The notes beneath the pieces were generated by a model. That model searched no databases. It was not told the DNA's origin and worked only from the letters and a program-made list of their open reading frames with translations. From DAHUYF01 sp035945115 (GTDB lineage Bacteria; Pseudomonadota; Alphaproteobacteria; ATCC43930; CGMCC-115725): a DNA stretch of 64,000 bases. Each line of letters starts with the position of its first letter. Position 1 is the first letter of the stretch. Both the position numbers and the translations under genes were made by a program. Shown in pieces: positions 17,864-27,845 of this stretch. Location: positions 13,451 through 77,450 of the forward strand of contig DASZAN010000037.1 in NCBI GenBank assembly GCA_035945115.1, read 5' to 3'.

Positions 17864-18955
17864 TTGTCCTCTCTCACCCTTTCCGAAACCACGCCGCGGG
17901 CGACGAGCAGCGATCGCGCGATCGCCCTCTGGCTCTTCGCCTGTTGCGCCATGATCTTGCTCATGGTGGTAATCGGTGGCATCACGCGGCTCACCGAATC
18001 CGGTCTATCCATTACCGAGTGGCAGCCGGTCACGGGCGTGTTGCCGCCACTCACCGACGCGCAATGGGCGGCCGAGTTCGAGAAGTACAAAGCCATTCCG
18101 CAATACCGGGCGATCCATGCGGACATGACGCTCGGCGCCTTCAAACACATCTTCTTCTGGGAATATCTCCATCGCCTCTGGGGGCGACTCATCGGCGTCG
18201 CCTTCGCCGTGCCGTTCGCCTATTTCCTCGTGCGCGGCCGCGTCTCACGGCACCTTGCCCCGCGGCTTGTGCTGCTCTTTGCGCTCGGTGGGCTGCAGGG
18301 CGCGCTCGGCTGGTACATGGTGGAAAGCGGCTTGAGCGAGCGCATCGAGGTGAGCCAGTACCGCTTGGCGGCGCATCTCGCCGCCGCTGCGCTCATCTAT
18401 GCGGCGATCCTCTGGGTGGCGCTCGATCTCGTCTGGCTTGAGCGCGAGGCGGTGCTTGATCCGCGGCAGAAGCGGTTGCGGCACGGCATCGGCCTGGTGC
18501 TGGCCTTCGTCGCGCTCACGCTCGTCGCGGGCGCCTTCGTCGCGGGGCTCCGCGCCGGCTACATCTACAACACGTTTCCGCTCATGGGCGACCGCCTCGT
18601 CCCCGCAGAATATGGTGCGCTCTCGCCATGGTGGCGCAATTGGTTCGAGAATGCGGCGGCGGTGCAGTTCGACCATCGCCTCTTGGCGGAGATCACGGTC
18701 GGCGAGGTGGCAGGACTCTGGCTCTTCAGCCTACGCCTTCATCTCGCGCCGCGCGCCCGCGCCGCGATAAACGGACTTTTCACCGTCGCGCTGCTGCAGC
18801 TGGCGCTCGGCATCTCGACGTTGCTCTTGGTGGTGCCGCTGCCGCTCGCGGTAGCGCATCAGGCGGGCGCGATGCTGCTGCTCACCGCGGCGCTGGTGGC
18901 GTTCCATGCGCTGCGCCCGCCGCGCGTGGACGGGGCGCGGGCGCCGGCGTTATAG
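17864..18955 (+). CDS. ctaA: Heme A synthase, COX15/CtaA family
   Basis: Inner-membrane enzyme that oxidises heme O to heme A for cytochrome aa3 oxidases. 363 residues with about eight membrane segments. The four conserved histidines are visible at H103 (EYLHRLWGRLIG), H171 (YRLAAHLAAA), H271 (QFDHRLLAE) and H332 (AVAHQAGAMLLL), as expected for the two heme sites. The start is TTG 17864. The next ATG would cut into the first membrane helix, so TTG is favoured. No other cytochrome oxidase or heme O synthase gene lies nearby. COX15 proteins of alphaproteobacteria are commonly in this size range. Confidence 0.93.
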   Translation: MSSLTLSETTPRATSSDRAIALWLFACCAMILLMVVIGGITRLTESGLSITEWQPVTGVLPPLTDAQWAAEFEKYKAIPQYRAIHADMTLGAFKHIFFWEYLHRLWGRLIGVAFAVPFAYFLVRGRVSRHLAPRLVLLFALGGLQGALGWYMVESGLSERIEVSQYRLAAHLAAAALIYAAILWVALDLVWLEREAVLDPRQKRLRHGIGLVLAFVALTLVAGAFVAGLRAGYIYNTFPLMGDRLVPAEYGALSPWWRNWFENAAAVQFDHRLLAEITVGEVAGLWLFSLRLHLAPRARAAINGLFTVALLQLALGISTLLLVVPLPLAVAHQAGAMLLLTAALVAFHALRPPRVDGARAPAL

Positions 18956-18974
18956 TTGCGAGGGAGCGCACGAA

Positions 18975-21124
<2,150 letters not shown>

Positions 21125-21125
<1 letters not shown>

Positions 21126-21158
21126 AAAAAGCCGCCGTCTTGCGACGGCGGCTTTCCT
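21125..21158. terminator. Bidirectional intrinsic terminator
   Basis: A perfect 9-bp GC-rich stem (GCCGCCGTC at 21131-21139 with its complement at 21144-21152, loop TTGC) lies between the mutase stop and the convergent small secreted-peptide gene. On the minus strand it is followed by a run of six T (from AAAAAA at 21125-21130); on the plus strand by TTT. The arrangement would end transcripts from both sides. Confidence 0.85.
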
Positions 21159-21179
21159 GCGAGTGGCCGAAGCGCAACC

Positions 21180-21332
21180 TCAGCCGCCTGAGGCGGGTGG
21201 CGGAGCCGGCGTTTCCGGCGTTGTCGTCGTGGTCGCCACCGTGTCCGGCTTCGTCGCTTGATGGATGAAGCAATCGGCGAAAGCCGGCGCAGTGAACGCC
21301 AGCAAAGTGATAGTCAGGATGACGATGCGCAT
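21180..21332 (-). CDS. Small secreted Thr/Pro-rich peptide
   Basis: A 50-codon gene read on the minus strand, in a different frame from the longer frame covering the region. It encodes a textbook signal peptide, MRIVILTITLLAFTAPAFA, with an AFA cleavage site, then a short mature part DCFIHQATKPDTVA, a run of Thr residues, and PETPAPPPASGG. Start ATG 21332 has GGAGAG upstream; stop TGA is at 21180. The mature peptide has one Cys, so it could be a lipoprotein-like or dimerising peptide, but the usual lipobox is not there. It ends against the bidirectional terminator. I do not recognise a family. Confidence 0.6.
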   Translation of the reverse strand: MRIVILTITLLAFTAPAFADCFIHQATKPDTVATTTTTPETPAPPPASGG

Positions 21333-21427
21333 GCGTCTCTCCATTGGCGGATTTGGACCATGCGGTCGCTAGACTGAGCCACGGTGGCCGCCCCGTCAAT
21401 CCGCCCATGCGCCGAAACGCACCAGGA

Positions 21428-22105
21428 TCAAGCGGCGCGGATTTGCGTCAGGAGGCGATTGACTTCGCCGCGGAGCGCCTCGGTCTGCTGGTTGAGATGA
21501 TCGGCGGTGCCGAGTACGCGCTGCGCCAGCGTGTCGCTCTGCTGCGCCACCGCGGTGACGCCGTCGATGTGATGGACGGCGTCGCGCGTGTCCGCTTCCG
21601 CCGCGCGCACCTGAACGGCTATGTCTTGTGTCGCGCGCCCCTGGTCGGCCGTGGCGCGCGCCAACGCCGCGGCAAGCTCGTCGATGCGGGTCACCGTGCC
21701 GGCGATGCCGGTGATGGCGTCGACGGTCGCCGCGGTGACGCGCTGAATCCCGTCCACCTGCTGCGAGATGTCCTCGGTCGCCTTCGCCGTCTGCCCGGCA
21801 AGACTCTTCACCTCGGAGGCCACCACGGCGAAGCCTTTGCCGGCTTCGCCCGCACGGGCCGCCTCGATGGTGGCGTTGAGGGCCAGAAGGTTTGTCTGAC
21901 TCGCCACATCCTTGATGAGCTCGACCACGGCGCCGATCTTCTGCGCGGCCTCGGCAAGGCCGTGCACCGTCCGGCCGGTGCGCTCGGTCTCGCCGCTCGC
22001 TTGCCGCGCGATCGCGGAGCTGCCGCTCGCGTCGCGCCCCATGCCGGCGGCCGCCGCCGAGAGTCGCTCGGTGGCGCCGGCGACACCCTCGATCGTCTTG
22101 CGCGC
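21428..22105 (-). pseudogene. Methyl-accepting chemotaxis protein remnant (signalling domain only)
   Basis: Only the cytoplasmic hairpin signalling domain survives. The tip is intact: KIGAVVELIKDVASQTNLL, then ALNATIEAARAGEAGKGFAV and VASEVKSLAGQT. The C-terminal arm of about 110 residues follows to a TGA stop at 21428. The first usable ATG is at 22042 (204 codons), but homology continues upstream in frame (ARKTIEGVAGATERLSAA) to about 22105 and then ends. No start codon precedes it and there is an in-frame TAG shortly beyond. Sensor and HAMP parts are absent; the break sits in the MFS upstream region. It is probably a 5'-deleted gene, although a short soluble signalling protein starting at 22042 cannot be excluded. 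Confidence 0.65.
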
Positions 22106-22195
22106 CGGTGCGAGGCGACGCCCCCGCCCGGAGGCGGGACGGCGCCCAAAGCGCCTCTGTTCCTCCTCCGGGCCAATCGCTATCTATGCCGCGCG

Positions 22196-23389
22196 ATGGC
22201 CATTCTTTTTCTCATCGTCTTCATCGATCTCGTCGGCTTCGGCGTCATCATTCCGCTGCTGCCCTTCTATGGCGTGCATTTCGGCGCGAGTCCGGCCCAA
22301 GTCACCTGGATGATGGCCTGCTATTCACTGGCGCAATTCTTCTTCTCGCCGCTGCTCGGTCGTTTGAGCGATCGGCTTGGGCGTCGGCCGGTGCTGCTCA
22401 TCAGCCTCGCCGTATCCGTCCTATCCTATCTTTGGCTCGGTTTCGCCAACGCGCTCTGGATGCTCTTTGCCGCGCGACTCATCTCCGGCGCGGGTGCCGG
22501 CAATATCGCCGCCGCGCAAGCCTATATCAGCGACGTCACTACGCCGGAGACGCGCGCCAAAGGCATGGGGCTCATCGGCGCCGCCTTCGGCTTGGGCTTC
22601 ACCATCGGGCCAGCCTTGGGCGGCCTCGTCGCCGGCAGCGAGCCCAGCGCGGCGGCGCTGGCACGGCCGGCCTTTCTCGCCGCAGGTCTTTCCGCCGTCG
22701 CATTTCTCGTCGCGTTTTTCCAGCTCAAGGAAAGCCTCCCGCCTGAGGCACGCGCGGGCGTCACGCGGCCGAGCCGCTGGCGGCTCGCGCGTGATCTCTG
22801 GGGGCGGCCCAACCTTCGCCAGCTCATCCTCCTGCTCTTCGTCACCATCTCTGCCTTCGCCGGCATGGAGACCACCTTCGCGCTCTGGGCCAACAGCGCG
22901 TTCGGATGGGGCCCGGCGGAGGTGGGTGGAATTTTCCTTTATGTCGGCGTGGTGCTGGTGGCGACGCAGGGCCTGCTCATCGGCCAACTCTCGAAGCGGT
23001 TCGGCGAGGCGCGGCTCGTTATCGCCGGCGCGGCCATGATCGCGCTCGGCCTGCTTGGGCTGCCACTTGCGCTGGCGCTCTGGCGCCTCCTCATCGTCAA
23101 TGCGCTGCTGTCGGTCGGCATGGGCTTGCTCAACCCCGCGCTCACCAGCCTCATCTCGCAGCACGCGGATGCCGACGAGCGCGGCGGCGTCTTGGGTGTC
23201 TCACAATCGGCGAGCAGCCTGGCGCGCATCGTGGGTCCCGCCATCGCTGGGCCGCTCTTCGAGGGCTTCGGCCGCGACGCGCCCTATCTCGTGGGTGCCC
23301 TCGTCATGGCCGGCGTGACGGCGCTCGCGATGCGCGTGCCGCGCGGCAAAGCCGCGGCCGCCGCCGAGCGGGATATGCTCGCGTCATGA
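22196..23389 (+). CDS. MFS transporter, TetA-like
   Basis: 397 residues with about 12 membrane segments. The first helix is MAILFLIVFIDLVGFGVIIP. The loop 2-3 signature is GRLSDRLGRRPVLL near residues 60-73, and the helix 5 motif is GLIGAAFGLGFTIGPALGGL near 125-144, both typical of TetA-like drug exporters using the proton gradient. Motif-type repeats recur in the second half (GQLSKRFGEARLV). The ATG at 22196 is chosen as it begins with the first membrane helix. The stop overlaps the ABC transporter start (ATGA), so both are co-translated. The substrate is unknown; the pairing with an Atm1-type ABC gene is not informative. Confidence 0.85.
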   Translation: MAILFLIVFIDLVGFGVIIPLLPFYGVHFGASPAQVTWMMACYSLAQFFFSPLLGRLSDRLGRRPVLLISLAVSVLSYLWLGFANALWMLFAARLISGAGAGNIAAAQAYISDVTTPETRAKGMGLIGAAFGLGFTIGPALGGLVAGSEPSAAALARPAFLAAGLSAVAFLVAFFQLKESLPPEARAGVTRPSRWRLARDLWGRPNLRQLILLLFVTISAFAGMETTFALWANSAFGWGPAEVGGIFLYVGVVLVATQGLLIGQLSKRFGEARLVIAGAAMIALGLLGLPLALALWRLLIVNALLSVGMGLLNPALTSLISQHADADERGGVLGVSQSASSLARIVGPAIAGPLFEGFGRDAPYLVGALVMAGVTALAMRVPRGKAAAAAERDMLAS

Positions 23390-25230
23390 AGGGCGAGCGC
23401 GTCGCCGGCACCTTGTCCGGTAAACCGACCGAAGTCGGACTCCGCCAGGAGCTTAAGGCGGTGCGTGGTCTGGCGCCCTTCCTCTGGCCCAAGGACTGGT
23501 CGCTGCGCTGGCGCGTGCTCGTTTCGCTGGTCTTTCTCATCGGCGCCAAGCTCATCAACGTCTACGTGCCCCTGCTCTACAAAGGCGCGGTCGACACGCT
23601 CTCGCCCGGCCATGCCGCCGTCATCGCCGTGCCGGTGGCGCTCATCGTCGGATATGGCGTGGCACGCGTCGGCGCCCAGCTCTTCGCCGAGCTCCGCGAT
23701 GCCGTCTTCGCCAAGGTGGGGCAGCGCGCGGTGCGGCAGATGGCGCTCGCCACCTTCCGCCATCTCCATGCGCTCTCGCTGCGCTTTCATCTCGAGCGCC
23801 AGACCGGCGGCCTCTCGCGCGCCATCGAGCGCGGCATCCGCGGCACCGAGTTCCTGCTTTCCTACATGCTCTTCAATGTGGTGCCGACGCTGCTCGAGAT
23901 CGGCCTCGTCTGCGCCATTCTCGGCGGCTTCTATGCGCCGAGCCTCGCGCTCGTCACCTTCGCGACCATCATCGGCTACATCGTCTTCACCTTCAGCATC
24001 ACCGATTGGCGGATCAAGTTTCGCCGCGAGATGAACGAGCGCGATAGCGAGGCCAACACCAAGGCGATCGACAGTCTGCTCAATTTCGAGACGGTGAAGT
24101 ATTTCGCCAATGAGCAGCACGAGGCCGAGCGCTTCGACCGCGCGCTGCGCGCTTACGAGCGCGCCGCGGTCAAGAGCCAGACGACGCTCTCGGCGCTCAA
24201 CATCGGGCAGGGCATGATCATCGCCACCGGCCTCGTTCTCGTCATGCTGCTCGCCGCCGGCGGCGTCGCGCGCGGCGAGATGACGGTGGGCGACTTTGTG
24301 CTGGTGAATTCCTATCTCGTGCAGCTCTACATGCCCTTGAACGTGCTGGGCATGGTTTACCGCAACATCAAGCAGTCGCTGACCGACCTCGAATCGATGT
24401 TCCGCCTGCTGCGCGTCACGCCGGAGATCGAGGATAAGCCCGGCGCACCCGCGCTTGCCGTGACCCGCGGCGAGATCGTTTTCGAGCATGTTTACTTCCG
24501 CTACGACCCGCGCCGCGCGATCTTGCGCGACGTGACGTTCCGCGTGCCGCCGGGGCGGCGCGTCGCCATCGTCGGGCCCAGCGGCAGCGGCAAATCGACC
24601 ATCGCGCGCCTTCTCTTCCGCTTTTATGACGTGGACGAGGGCGCGATCCGCATCGACGGAGAGGATTTGCGCGACGTCGCGCAAGCCAGCGTTCGCCGCG
24701 CCATCGGCGTCGTGCCGCAGGACACCGTGCTCTTCAACGACACCGTGCGTTACAACATCGGCTATGGCCGGCCAGGCGCGTCCGATGCTGAGATCGAGGC
24801 CGCGGCGGGTCATGCCCACATCCATGAGTTCATCGCCTCGCTGCCGGATGGATATCGCAGCATGGTCGGCGAGCGTGGCTTAAAGCTGTCGGGCGGCGAG
24901 AAGCAGCGCGTCGCCATCGCGCGTGTCATTCTGAAGGCGCCGCACATTCTGATTTTCGACGAAGCAACCTCGGCGCTCGACAGCAAGACGGAGCGCGAGA
25001 TCCAGGCGAGCCTCGAAGAAGTGAGCGCGCACCGCACCACCCTCGTCATCGCGCATCGGCTTTCCACGGTGGTGAATGCCGATGAAATTCTCGTGCTCGA
25101 TCAAGGTCGCATCGTCGAGCGCGGCGATCATGCGACGCTTTTGACGATGGGCGGCGTCTATGCCGGCATGTGGGCGCGCCAGCAGGAGGCGGATGAGCGC
25201 GCCGCCGCGCTCGCCGCGGTGGCGGAGTAA
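23386..25230 (+). CDS. Atm1/HMT1-type ABC exporter (ABCB7-like), half-transporter
   Basis: 614-residue half-transporter that forms a homodimer in the inner membrane. Its N-terminal half has six membrane helices (about residues 45-345). The C-terminal half is an ATPase with GPSGSGKST at 397-405, the signature LSGGEKQRVAIARV near 501, IFDEATSALDSKTE (Walker B) just after, and VIAHRLSTVVNAD as the H-loop. The TM domain has LNFETVKYFANEQHE near residue 232, characteristic of the ABCB7/Atm1/HMT1 group, which export glutathione-linked sulfur compounds or metals. ATG 23386 overlaps the MFS stop by 4 bases, and the patatin gene follows 5 bases after its stop. Confidence 0.92.
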   Translation: MKGERVAGTLSGKPTEVGLRQELKAVRGLAPFLWPKDWSLRWRVLVSLVFLIGAKLINVYVPLLYKGAVDTLSPGHAAVIAVPVALIVGYGVARVGAQLFAELRDAVFAKVGQRAVRQMALATFRHLHALSLRFHLERQTGGLSRAIERGIRGTEFLLSYMLFNVVPTLLEIGLVCAILGGFYAPSLALVTFATIIGYIVFTFSITDWRIKFRREMNERDSEANTKAIDSLLNFETVKYFANEQHEAERFDRALRAYERAAVKSQTTLSALNIGQGMIIATGLVLVMLLAAGGVARGEMTVGDFVLVNSYLVQLYMPLNVLGMVYRNIKQSLTDLESMFRLLRVTPEIEDKPGAPALAVTRGEIVFEHVYFRYDPRRAILRDVTFRVPPGRRVAIVGPSGSGKSTIARLLFRFYDVDEGAIRIDGEDLRDVAQASVRRAIGVVPQDTVLFNDTVRYNIGYGRPGASDAEIEAAAGHAHIHEFIASLPDGYRSMVGERGLKLSGGEKQRVAIARVILKAPHILIFDEATSALDSKTEREIQASLEEVSAHRTTLVIAHRLSTVVNADEILVLDQGRIVERGDHATLLTMGGVYAGMWARQQEADERAAALAAVAE

Positions 25231-25235
25231 AGACG

Positions 25236-26276
25236 ATGGCCAAACACCGCGAGGACGACGGCAAGCGCGCGGTCAACCTCGCGCTCCAGGGCGGCGGCGC
25301 CCATGGCGCCTTTACCTGGGGCGTGCTCGACCGCTTGCTCGAGGATGATCGGCTCGTCATCGAAGGGATCAGCGGCACCAGCGCCGGCGCCATCAACGCC
25401 GCCGTGCTGGCGCAGGGCTTTCTCAAAGGCGGCGCCGCTGGCGCACGCGCCGCGCTCGATAGTTTCTGGCATCGTTTGAGCCAAATCGGCTGGCTCTCGC
25501 CGGTCCATCGCGGCTGGCTCGAGCGGGCGATGGGCACATGGAACCTCGATGCCTCGCCGAGCGCCGTGCTGGTGGACGAGCTGAGCCGCCTCGTCTCGCC
25601 CTATCAGCTCAATCCGCTCAACCTTTCGCCGCTGCGCGAGCTCTTGGCGGCGATGCTCGATTGGACGGCGCTCAACGCCGCCGATGCCATCAAGCTCTAC
25701 ATCACGGCCACCAACGTCGAGACCGGCAAAGCGCGCATTTTCTCGCGCCACGAATTGACGCTCGATGCGCTCCTCGCCTCCGCTTGCCTGCCGCAAATCT
25801 TCCAAGCCGTGATCATCGACGGCGAGCCTTATTGGGACGGCGGCTATATGGGCAACCCCTCGATCTGGCCGCTCATCTACAATTGCGGCTCGCGCGACGT
25901 CATCGTCGTCGAGGTCAATCCGCTGACGCGCAAGGGCGTGCCGCGCACGGCGGCGGAAATCACCAACCGTCTCAACGAAATCACCTTCAACGCCTCGCTC
26001 ATGCGCGAGATGCGCGCCATCGCCTTCGTCGAGCGCCTCGTCGAAGCGGACGGCAAGCATCCCGAGGTGGAGCGGCTCAAGAAGATGCTGATCCACATGA
26101 TCGAAGCTGAAGAGGCGATGGAGCAGCTCGGCGTCGCCAGCAAGCTCAACACCGATCTCGATTTCCTTCTTTACCTCAAAGATCTCGGCCGCCGGACCGC
26201 CGGCCGTTGGCTAGAGAAGCATTTCGAAGCTCTGGGGCGGTATTCGAGCCTCGATATCCGCAGGGTATTTTTGTAA
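25236..26276 (+). CDS. Patatin-like phospholipase
   Basis: 346-residue serine hydrolase of the patatin family, cytoplasmic or membrane-associated, expected to cleave acyl esters from lipids. The oxyanion motif is LQGGGAHGAF at 17-26, the nucleophile is Ser49 in SGTSAGAINAA, and the dyad partner is Asp201 in WDGGYMG. All required catalytic residues are present. ATG 25236 follows the Atm1-type ABC stop by 5 bases, so it belongs to the MFS-ABC-patatin run. A helical C-terminal region (RLKKMLIHMIEAEEAMEQL) follows the core. Alphaproteobacteria usually carry several such paralogues, so the specific lipid substrate is uncertain. Confidence 0.9.
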   Translation: MAKHREDDGKRAVNLALQGGGAHGAFTWGVLDRLLEDDRLVIEGISGTSAGAINAAVLAQGFLKGGAAGARAALDSFWHRLSQIGWLSPVHRGWLERAMGTWNLDASPSAVLVDELSRLVSPYQLNPLNLSPLRELLAAMLDWTALNAADAIKLYITATNVETGKARIFSRHELTLDALLASACLPQIFQAVIIDGEPYWDGGYMGNPSIWPLIYNCGSRDVIVVEVNPLTRKGVPRTAAEITNRLNEITFNASLMREMRAIAFVERLVEADGKHPEVERLKKMLIHMIEAEEAMEQLGVASKLNTDLDFLLYLKDLGRRTAGRWLEKHFEALGRYSSLDIRRVFL

Positions 26277-26303
26277 GGCGACGCTTCGTTGCAAGAACAT
26301 CAT

Positions 26304-26397
26304 GCGTCCTTCGACAGGCTCAGAATCAGGACGATCGAGTCGGGCATTTCCCAATGTCACAAAGAAAAGCCCTCATTCTGAGCTTGTCGAAGGACGC
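26304..26397. repeat. Inverted-repeat element copy 1 with conserved core
   Basis: Two 27-nt arms, 26304-26330 and 26371-26397, are inverted complements with 25 of 27 matching by eye. They enclose 40 nt containing the string ACAAAGAAAAGC. The arms contain CCTTCGACA...GCTCA, a widely seen dispersed palindrome in proteobacteria. The core matches, in reverse orientation, the core of the copy at 48815-48910, which suggests one mobile repeat family. It lies between the patatin stop and the MeaB start. Confidence 0.8.
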
Positions 26398-26454
26398 ACA
26401 GATCATCGTTCGGACAGTACCCGGCGCATAGATTTCCGTGCTATTGACGCGGCG

Positions 26455-27456
26455 ATGGGGACACCGCCGATCGACGTAGACAAGCTCGGCTCCGCGCTCA
26501 GGGCCGGCGACCGCCGCGCCTTGGCGCGCGCGATCACGGTCGTCGAATCCTGGCGCCCGGATCACCGTGAGAAGGCAGAGGCGCTGCTGCAGCGGCTCCT
26601 GTCGGCGGCGGGTGGCGCGCTCCGGCTCGGCATTTCCGGCGCGCCGGGTGTCGGCAAATCGACATTTATCGAGGCGTTGGGCCTGCTGGTCATTGGTGCC
26701 GGGCATCGCGTTGCCGTGCTCGCGGTCGATCCCTCCTCGAAGCGCACCGGCGGCTCGATCTTGGGCGACAAGACGCGCATGCCGGAGCTGTCGCGGCGCG
26801 AGGAAGCCTTCATCCGCCCTTCGCCCGGCGGCAAGACCTTGGGCGGTGTCGCGCGACGGACGCGCGAGGCGATTCTGCTAGTCGAGGCCGCGGGCTTCGA
26901 CGTGGTCATCGTCGAGACGATCGGCGTCGGCCAATCGGAGACGGCCGTTGCCGACATGGTCGACATCTTTCTGTTGTTGCTGGCGCCGGGCGGCGGCGAC
27001 GATCTGCAGGGGATCAAGAAGGGCATCGTCGAGCTCGCCGATCTCGTCGTCGTCAACAAGGCTGACGGCGATCTGAAGCCCGCCGCCCTCCGCGCCGTCG
27101 CCGACTATCGCCACGCGCTTCGCCTGCTGCGGCCTGCGAGCACGGACGCGGCGGTCGAGGTCGTGCCGGTCTCGGCGCTGCACCACGAGGGTATCGACCG
27201 GCTCTGGCGCATGATCGCGGCGCGCGCCGACGCGCTGGCGGCCTCGGGCGAGCGCGACCGCCGCCGCGCCAAGCAAGCCCAGGCCGCACTCTGGAGCGAG
27301 ATCGGCGAAGGGCTCACCGAGCTCTTGAAGCGCGACGCGAAGCTGGCGGCGGAGCTGCCGAAGCTCGAAGCCAAGGTGGCTGCCGGCACGCTGACACCGA
27401 GCGCGGCGGCGCTCCAGGCGCTCAACCGCTTCCGCGGCCGGTCGCGGGCGACTTGA
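26455..27456 (+). CDS. meaB: MeaB/ArgK-type GTPase, methylmalonyl-CoA mutase chaperone
   Basis: G3E-family GTPase that loads and protects the cobalamin of methylmalonyl-CoA mutase. 333 residues. G1/P-loop GAPGVGKST at 62-70, DPSSKRTGGSILGDKTRM near 95-112, the switch block ETIGVGQSETAVADMVD near 162-178, and NKADGD (G4) near residue 202. The final helical C-terminus is ALNRFRGRSRA. ATG 26455 is chosen; upstream in-frame codons run through the repeat element, which does not look coding. The cognate mutase is 5.3 kb upstream and the intervening genes are not related, so the pair may have been separated by insertion. Confidence 0.93.
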   Translation: MGTPPIDVDKLGSALRAGDRRALARAITVVESWRPDHREKAEALLQRLLSAAGGALRLGISGAPGVGKSTFIEALGLLVIGAGHRVAVLAVDPSSKRTGGSILGDKTRMPELSRREEAFIRPSPGGKTLGGVARRTREAILLVEAAGFDVVIVETIGVGQSETAVADMVDIFLLLLAPGGGDDLQGIKKGIVELADLVVVNKADGDLKPAALRAVADYRHALRLLRPASTDAAVEVVPVSALHHEGIDRLWRMIAARADALAASGERDRRRAKQAQAALWSEIGEGLTELLKRDAKLAAELPKLEAKVAAGTLTPSAAALQALNRFRGRSRAT

Positions 27457-27490
27457 CGCCGGTCCCCTCTTGCCCTAGAAGCTCGCCGCG

Positions 27491-27514
27491 CGGCCCCTTC
27501 CGCAGAAGGGGCCG
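27491..27514. terminator. Hairpin between meaB and rpmB
   Basis: A perfect 10-bp stem, CGGCCCCTTC / GAAGGGGCCG with loop CGCA, lies between the two stop/start boundaries. There is no clear T-run after it, so it may be a weak terminator or a leader structure upstream of the ribosomal protein gene. Confidence 0.5.
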
Positions 27515-27536
27515 TCACTGTTGTTCGAGGGCGGTC

Positions 27537-27842
27537 ATGGCAAGGCGTTGCATCATCACCGGCAAGGGTGTTCAGGTCGGCCACAATGTGAGCCACGCCA
27601 ACAACAAGACGAAGCGCCGCTTCCTCCCTAATCTGCAGACCACCTCGATGCTCTCCGATGTCTTGGGGGCACCGGTGCGGCTGCGCGTCTCGACCAACGG
27701 CATCCGCACCATCGAGCACAATGGCGGGATCGACGCATTCCTCCTCGGTACCCCCGACCGCAAGCTCACCGTCGAGGCTCGTCGGCTGAAGCGCCGCATC
27801 GAAGCCGCCGCCGCGCGCAAGGGCCAATCGCCCGTCGCTTAA
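27537..27842 (+). CDS. rpmB: Large ribosomal subunit protein bL28
   Basis: 101 residues, the expected length for alphaproteobacterial L28. The hallmark N-terminus is MARRCIITGKGVQVGHNVSHAN, then NKTKRRFLPNLQ near 22-33. ATG 27537 has GAGG a few bases upstream. The alphaproteobacterial form carries the longer tail seen here (RIEAAAARKG). The hairpin at 27491-27514 is immediately upstream. It converges on the RND outer-membrane factor gene, with only 3 bases between the stops. Confidence 0.96.
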   Translation: MARRCIITGKGVQVGHNVSHANNKTKRRFLPNLQTTSMLSDVLGAPVRLRVSTNGIRTIEHNGGIDAFLLGTPDRKLTVEARRLKRRIEAAAARKGQSPVA

Positions 27843-27845
27843 GGT

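Noticed and set aside
26302..26454. N-terminal extension of MeaB
   Set aside because: It would translate the repeat element; MeaB proteins are about 330 residues, matching ATG 26455.
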